Shown: positions 59,596 to 64,000 of the stretch, in pieces
Position numbering within the stretch: position 1 is the stretch's first letter
Layout of the letters: each line of letters begins with the position of its first letter
Source of the DNA: Alphaproteobacteria bacterium
Lineage (GTDB): Bacteria; Pseudomonadota; Alphaproteobacteria; SMXS01
NCBI GenBank assembly: GCA_028284945.1
Contig: JANQQJ010000028.1
Span: 157,025-221,024, forward strand
Length of the DNA stretch: 64,000 bases
Direction of reading: 5' to 3'
Translations under genes and position numbers: made by a program
The notes under the pieces: model-generated
The model's database searches: none
Told to the model about the DNA's origin: nothing
Seen by the model: the letters and a program-made list of their open reading frames with translations, nothing else

Positions 59596-62529
59596 ATGGG
59601 GACCCGGCCATCCGTCTTTACAATTCCAGCAGGCGTTTCATTCGTCGACTCATTGGCGTCAGCGCTCCTCGACGAATATCGAGGCAACCCACTTGGCCTG
59701 AGTCAGATACGCATCCTGGTCCCGACAAGGCGTGCGACACGAACCCTTAGAGAGGCGTTTCTGAGGGCGAGTGACGGGCGCGCGCTGGTGCTGCCGCGAA
59801 TGCAGCCCATCGGCGATGTCGACGATGATGAGTTGTTGCTGTCCGGCTATATCGGGGATGCGGAAACCGGTGACGTTCCACCGGCCATTCCGGCCCTAGA
59901 GCGAACGCTGCTGCTGTCACAGCTTGTGATGGCGTGGCGCAAAGCCCAGGGCGGGGACGCGGAACCGGCATTGGCCTTTCAACTGGCCGCTGAACTCTCA
60001 CGCTTCCTCGATCAGATGCAAACAGAAGGCAAACAATTTAGCGAACTTGCCAAATTGGTGCCGGAAGAGTTTGCGCATCACTGGCAGGTGACCCTGGATT
60101 TCCTCAACATTGTCGGTGAAGCCTGGCCCGAAATTCTCAAGGAACGCGGTTACCTGGACCCGGCGACGCGGCGTGACCTGTTATTGCGGAGATTGGCATC
60201 GCAATGGACGCAAAAACCCCCCGCCCATCCCGTGATTGCAGCAGGCTCGACGGGCTCTATTCCCGCGACAGCCGACCTCATCAAGGCTATCGCCAACCTG
60301 CCGCTCGGCCGGGTTGTGCTGCCCGGGCTTGATACCGCCCTAGACCAGGAGAGCTGGGATGCACTCAGCGAAACTCATCCGCAATTCGGCATGAAGCACC
60401 TGTTGGAGGTGATTGGCCTTGACCGCGCCGAGGTCTTGCCTTGGTCCAGCGCCGCACCGTCGAATCCGGCCCGCAACATGCTGTTGACCGAGGCACTACG
60501 CCCGCCTGAGACCACGGGAAAATGGCGTGATCTCAAGATCGGGAAGACCAAGGCGATGGAAGGCCTCACTCGTATTGACGCACCCACCCAACAGGAAGAG
60601 GCAGGCAGTATTGCGCTCATTCTGCGTGAGGTGCTGGAGACGAAGGGCAAAACAGCGTCGCTGATCACGCCTGACCGCCGCCTGGCCCGGCGTGTCGCCG
60701 CGGCGCTGCAGCGTTGGGATATCGATATCGATGATTCCGGCGGCATGCCTCTGGCCCGGACCCCGGTGGCCACCTTCTTGCAATTGTTGATGGAGATGGT
60801 GGCCGACGACTTCGCCCCCGTCGCGCTGCTGGCCGCGCTTAAACACCCGTTGTGCCGCGTTGGCACGGAGGCGGGCGCCTTTCGCCATCAAATCCGCGCG
60901 CTTGAACGCGAAGTCCTGCGCGGACCAAGACCCGCCCAAGGGCTCGACGGATTGACGCGGGCTTTGGCAGAGTCAGATCAAAAGGAATTGGTGGATTGGT
61001 GGCGCGAATTTGCCAGCCAGATCAGCGATCTAGTGGCGCTTTTCGGCACCCCGTCAGCATCGCTCAGCGACGTGATCGCGGCCCATGTGATCCTTGCAGA
61101 GACCCTCGCGACCACCGAATCCGAGACCGGTGACGTCCGGCTATGGCAAGGAAACGAAGGCGAAGCCATGGCCGGGTTCCTGGAAAACATGGGCCGCACG
61201 GCGCAGGCGCTGACGCCCATTGATCCGCGCCACTATCCAGCATTGCTAGAGACCGCGATGTCTGGCGAGGTGGTCCGGCCTCAATATGGACGCCATCCCA
61301 GATTGGCCATCTTGGGGCCGCTGGAAGCACGTCTTCACCATGCTGATGTGGTGATCCTGGGTGGCCTCAATGAAGGCAGCTGGCCGCCGGACACTGGTAC
61401 CGATCCGTGGATGAGTCGGCCGATGAAATCATCCTTTGGGCTTCCCCTTCCAGAACGCCGTGTCGGCCTGTCCGCCCATGACTTTGTCCAGGCCAGCGCC
61501 GCGCCTGTCGTCTACCTGACACGCGCCGAAAAGGTAGACGGCGAGCCCACCATTCCATCGCGGTGGCTGCAGCGTCTTGATGCGCTGATCGATGAAGAAC
61601 GATGGCCAGCCTCACCTCACCTGTCCTGGCACCAGGGGCTAGACGCGGTCGACACGCCGACGCCTTGCGTCCCCCCAGCCCCCTGTCCGCCTGTCGATGC
61701 GCGGCCCCGGCAATTGTCAGTCACGCAAATTGAAACCTGGATGCGTGACCCTTACGCGCTTTATGCCGCAAAGGTGCTTGCACTCAGCCCCCTTGACCCG
61801 TTGGATGCCGACCCAGGTGCCGCTGAGCGCGGTAGCTTTAGCCATAAAGCGCTGCAACTTTTCACAGAACGCTTTTCCGGTGAGCTAGCGGATGATGCGG
61901 TCGCCCAACTGATCGCGTGTGGCGAGGAAGCGCTTGGCGGTCTGATCGACCGGCCACAAATACGCGCATTCTGGTGGCCCCGGTTTGAACAAATTGCTGA
62001 TTGGTTCGTTGCCCAACAGCGCGACCGCATGGACGCTGCTACCCCTGTGGCCGCTGAACGTGACGGACGGCTCAGCCTCGACAACCTGCCCGGCAGGCCC
62101 TTCCTTGTTACCGCGCGCGCCGACCGGATCGACCAGCATGCTGAGGGTGGCTACGAAATTATTGACTACAAGACCGGTGGTGCGCCGACCAACCTGCAGC
62201 TTTTGGCGGGATATGGTGCGCAGATGCCGCTGGAAGCAGCCATTCTAGAGGCGGGCGACTTTGAGGGCATTCCCGCTGCTCGCGTCACCGAACTGTCCTG
62301 GTGGCTTCTAAAGGGTGATGAGTCGAAGAATTCCATCGATGCTGTCAGCCGGCGCAAACGATTGGAGAAAACCGTCGCTGAACTGGCCGCAGAAGCCAGG
62401 GAGGGCCTTCGGCAGGTGGTGATCGCATTTGACGATCCGAAAACGCCCTATGTCTCACTGCCCAACCCCATGGAACGCGGCTATGGCGATTACGACCATC
62501 TGGCCCGGATCAAGGAGTGGGGCCTTTGA
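59596..62529 (+). CDS. addB: Double-strand break repair protein AddB
   Basis: A 977-residue AddB of the alphaproteobacterial AddAB recombinase-nuclease. Helicase-like N-terminal part has ILVPTRRATRTLREAFL and LITPDRRLARRVAAALQRW, then DDSGGMPLARTPVATFLQLL. The C-terminal nuclease segment reads FLVTARADRIDQHAEGGYEI then IDYKTGG, with the DYK core. LGGLNEGSWPPDTGTDPWMS is typical. The iron-sulfur cysteines of Bacillus AddB were not checked in full. It overlaps addA by 4 bp. Confidence 0.93.
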   Translation: MGTRPSVFTIPAGVSFVDSLASALLDEYRGNPLGLSQIRILVPTRRATRTLREAFLRASDGRALVLPRMQPIGDVDDDELLLSGYIGDAETGDVPPAIPALERTLLLSQLVMAWRKAQGGDAEPALAFQLAAELSRFLDQMQTEGKQFSELAKLVPEEFAHHWQVTLDFLNIVGEAWPEILKERGYLDPATRRDLLLRRLASQWTQKPPAHPVIAAGSTGSIPATADLIKAIANLPLGRVVLPGLDTALDQESWDALSETHPQFGMKHLLEVIGLDRAEVLPWSSAAPSNPARNMLLTEALRPPETTGKWRDLKIGKTKAMEGLTRIDAPTQQEEAGSIALILREVLETKGKTASLITPDRRLARRVAAALQRWDIDIDDSGGMPLARTPVATFLQLLMEMVADDFAPVALLAALKHPLCRVGTEAGAFRHQIRALEREVLRGPRPAQGLDGLTRALAESDQKELVDWWREFASQISDLVALFGTPSASLSDVIAAHVILAETLATTESETGDVRLWQGNEGEAMAGFLENMGRTAQALTPIDPRHYPALLETAMSGEVVRPQYGRHPRLAILGPLEARLHHADVVILGGLNEGSWPPDTGTDPWMSRPMKSSFGLPLPERRVGLSAHDFVQASAAPVVYLTRAEKVDGEPTIPSRWLQRLDALIDEERWPASPHLSWHQGLDAVDTPTPCVPPAPCPPVDARPRQLSVTQIETWMRDPYALYAAKVLALSPLDPLDADPGAAERGSFSHKALQLFTERFSGELADDAVAQLIACGEEALGGLIDRPQIRAFWWPRFEQIADWFVAQQRDRMDAATPVAAERDGRLSLDNLPGRPFLVTARADRIDQHAEGGYEIIDYKTGGAPTNLQLLAGYGAQMPLEAAILEAGDFEGIPAARVTELSWWLLKGDESKNSIDAVSRRKRLEKTVAELAAEAREGLRQVVIAFDDPKTPYVSLPNPMERGYGDYDHLARIKEWGL

Positions 62530-64000
62530 CCGCTGAACAGGAACGCGCGGCTGATCCGGATCTATCTGCCTGGGTTGCAGCTTCAGCCGGCACGGGCAAA
62601 ACCCATGTGCTGACCAACCGGGTTCTGCGCCTGCTGCTGTCAGGGGCGCGGCCCGGTGGCTTGTTGTGCCTGACATTTACCAAGGCAGCGGCGGCAGAGA
62701 TGGCCAACCGGATCAACGCCGAACTGGCCAGATGGGCGACGCTGCCAGATGAAGGCCTGTCGGTGACCCTGGAAAAGCTGACGGGTGCGCCTCCCAGCTC
62801 CGGCGAGCGCCTAGCCGCGCGCCGCTTGTTCGCGCAAGTGCTGGAGGTGCCAGGCGGCCTTAAAATCCAGACCATCCATGCATTTTGCCAGTCGCTGATG
62901 GGCCGCTTCCCGTTAGAAGCCGGTGTTGCGCCCCATGCGACCATCATGGATGAGCGGTCAGCCCAGGAGCTGTTACACGACGCAATGAACCGGGTGCTGG
63001 CAGATGCGGCTTCAGGACAGCGTATGGATTTGACCGACGCACTCGATCTCGTCTCGGCCAGCACGACTGACATCAAACTGCCCGATCTGGTTCGCGACAT
63101 GATGACCCGGCGGCGGCACCTAGTGCAGAGCCGTTCTGAGAATATTGCTGCGCTGATGGGCACATCAGAATCCCTCGAGAATATTCTGATGGTCGCCTGC
63201 GAAGGGGATGGCATTGGCGATGACGCACTTCAGTCCGTTGCCGATGCGTTGTCAACCGGCACCAAAACCGAGAAGCAAAAGTCAGCCAGAATCATCGACT
63301 GGCTGGCCGGCACGCCAGACCGGCGCGCTACAATGATCGAAGACCTGATGGGCGTGTTCTTGAAGGCAAGCGCCAAACCGGCGCCGTTCAGTGAACCGCT
63401 CAAGACGGTTTTGAACAAGAAAACCGCTGAAACCTATCCGGGCGCCGTGGCCACGGCTAACCGCATTACCACGTCATTGCTGGATTTGAATGCGAAGCTG
63501 CGGGCGGCGAGGATCACCGCTGCCAGCCAGGCATTGACGCTGTTCGGGCAGGCCATCGACACCACCTATCAACAGCTGAAGCAGCAACGTGCCGTGCTGG
63601 ATTACGACGATCTGATCCTGGCTGCCCGCGATCTGGTCGCGAGCCCCGACAGCGCGGCCTGGGTGCTCTACAAGCTCGATGAAGGGCTTGAACACATTCT
63701 GGTTGATGAAGCTCAGGACACAAACCCGGACCAATGGGCGGTCATCGAAGCGCTGGCCAGCGAGTTCTTTACCGGGCTGGGCGCCCACGATCACGGAAGG
63801 ACGGTCTTTGCCGTCGGCGATGCCAAACAGTCGATCTACAGCTTTCAGCGCGCCGATCCGGCCGAATTCGAGCGTACCCGCCAGGCTTTCAGACGCCGGG
63901 TAAACGCAGCCAAACAAGAGTTCCACGATGGTTTGCTGGACATCTCCTTCCGGTCGACGCAGGCGGTCTTGGCGTTGGTCGATACGGTGTTTGAGAGCAA
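62526..64000 (+). CDS. addA: Double-strand break repair helicase AddA, 3' part beyond the window
   Basis: From a TTG overlapping the addB stop, 491 codons are open to the right edge. The N-terminus is LTAEQERAADPDLSAWVAAS then AGTGKTHVLTNRVLRLLL, a UvrD-like Q motif and Walker A (AGTGKT at 21-26). LCLTFTKAAAAEMANRINAE follows, then Walker B VDEAQDTNPDQWAVIEAL (Asp394), and GDAKQSIYSFQRADPAEFE. These are superfamily-1 helicase motifs I, Ia, II and III of AddA. The later motifs and the C-terminal nuclease are outside the window. Confidence 0.93.
   Translation, partial: MTAEQERAADPDLSAWVAASAGTGKTHVLTNRVLRLLLSGARPGGLLCLTFTKAAAAEMANRINAELARWATLPDEGLSVTLEKLTGAPPSSGERLAARRLFAQVLEVPGGLKIQTIHAFCQSLMGRFPLEAGVAPHATIMDERSAQELLHDAMNRVLADAASGQRMDLTDALDLVSASTTDIKLPDLVRDMMTRRRHLVQSRSENIAALMGTSESLENILMVACEGDGIGDDALQSVADALSTGTKTEKQKSARIIDWLAGTPDRRATMIEDLMGVFLKASAKPAPFSEPLKTVLNKKTAETYPGAVATANRITTSLLDLNAKLRAARITAASQALTLFGQAIDTTYQQLKQQRAVLDYDDLILAARDLVASPDSAAWVLYKLDEGLEHILVDEAQDTNPDQWAVIEALASEFFTGLGAHDHGRTVFAVGDAKQSIYSFQRADPAEFERTRQAFRRRVNAAKQEFHDGLLDISFRSTQAVLALVDTVFES

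Noticed and set aside
1..64000. tRNA, rRNA, transposase, integrase or prophage genes
   Set aside because: No cloverleaf, rRNA segment, or protein motif of these classes was noticed on reading; a tRNAscan-SE or Infernal run would be the proper check.

Overview
The window reads as chromosomal DNA of a GC-rich, free-living, probably marine or soil alphaproteobacterium. The evidence is the order pckA / chvI-chvG / short hprK / rapZ / PTS EIIA-Man / HPr / ahcY, the order tsaE-amgK-murU-addB-addA, an ECF42-type sigma factor next to DGPF/YCII proteins, frequent GTG and TTG starts, and a dispersed intergenic repeat with CGTCATTGCGA ends. No rRNA, tRNA, CRISPR array, transposase or prophage gene was found. 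A species cannot be named from the sequence alone.

Layout. 1-7287: envelope proteins, a small catabolic cluster (FAH-family enzyme, MaoC-type hydratase), a membrane-anchored peroxiredoxin, and a minus-strand operon of DUF2461, MAPEG and three YCII/DGPF paralogues. 7288-10041: the most unusual locus, with three tandem genes for small secreted six-cysteine proteins plus a truncated fourth copy, then a flavodoxin-like protein and a membrane-anchored unknown. 10049-13735: ECF42 sigma factor, nitronate monooxygenase-like enzyme, a RelE/HigB-type toxin-antitoxin pair with an evident operator, and a tiny acidic secreted protein. 13739-24851: MFS transporter, TetR with a perfect 20-bp palindrome, Rieske oxygenase, D-aminoacylase-like amidohydrolase, RhlE-like helicase, and a VOC / NTF2-like / PurT / Baeyer-Villiger monooxygenase operon. 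24935-27824: LemA with two DUF3137 proteins, a strong terminator, and a small DUF1344-like periplasmic protein. 28166-41016: SDR and two tandem Rieske oxygenases, sulfotransferase, PDZ protein, YaaA, acyl-CoA synthetase, OYE-type reductase, DUF3047, glycosyltransferase and ferritin-like diiron protein. 41324-47441: esterase, an osmoprotectant-type ABC transporter whose binding protein and permease are fused, two hotdog thioesterases, methyltransferases and a DnaJ-like protein.

47441-64000 is mostly conserved core: a Tat-secreted unknown protein, PckA, a HugZ-like protein, the ChvG/ChvI envelope two-component system, HprK-RapZ-EIIA-HPr (a regulatory PTS without its EI in this window), AhcY, TsaE, the AmgK-MurU cell-wall recycling pair, and the AddB/AddA recombination nuclease. 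AddA runs off the right edge.

The oxygenases (three Rieske, one Baeyer-Villiger), acyl-CoA synthetase, enoyl-CoA hydratase, OYE reductase, FAH hydrolase and amidohydrolase suggest broad catabolism of ring or lipid-like compounds; no single pathway can be assigned. The strongest candidate for something undescribed is the tandem six-cysteine secreted family at about 7.36-8.92 kb. Gene functions are assigned from motifs and family knowledge; no database search was run.
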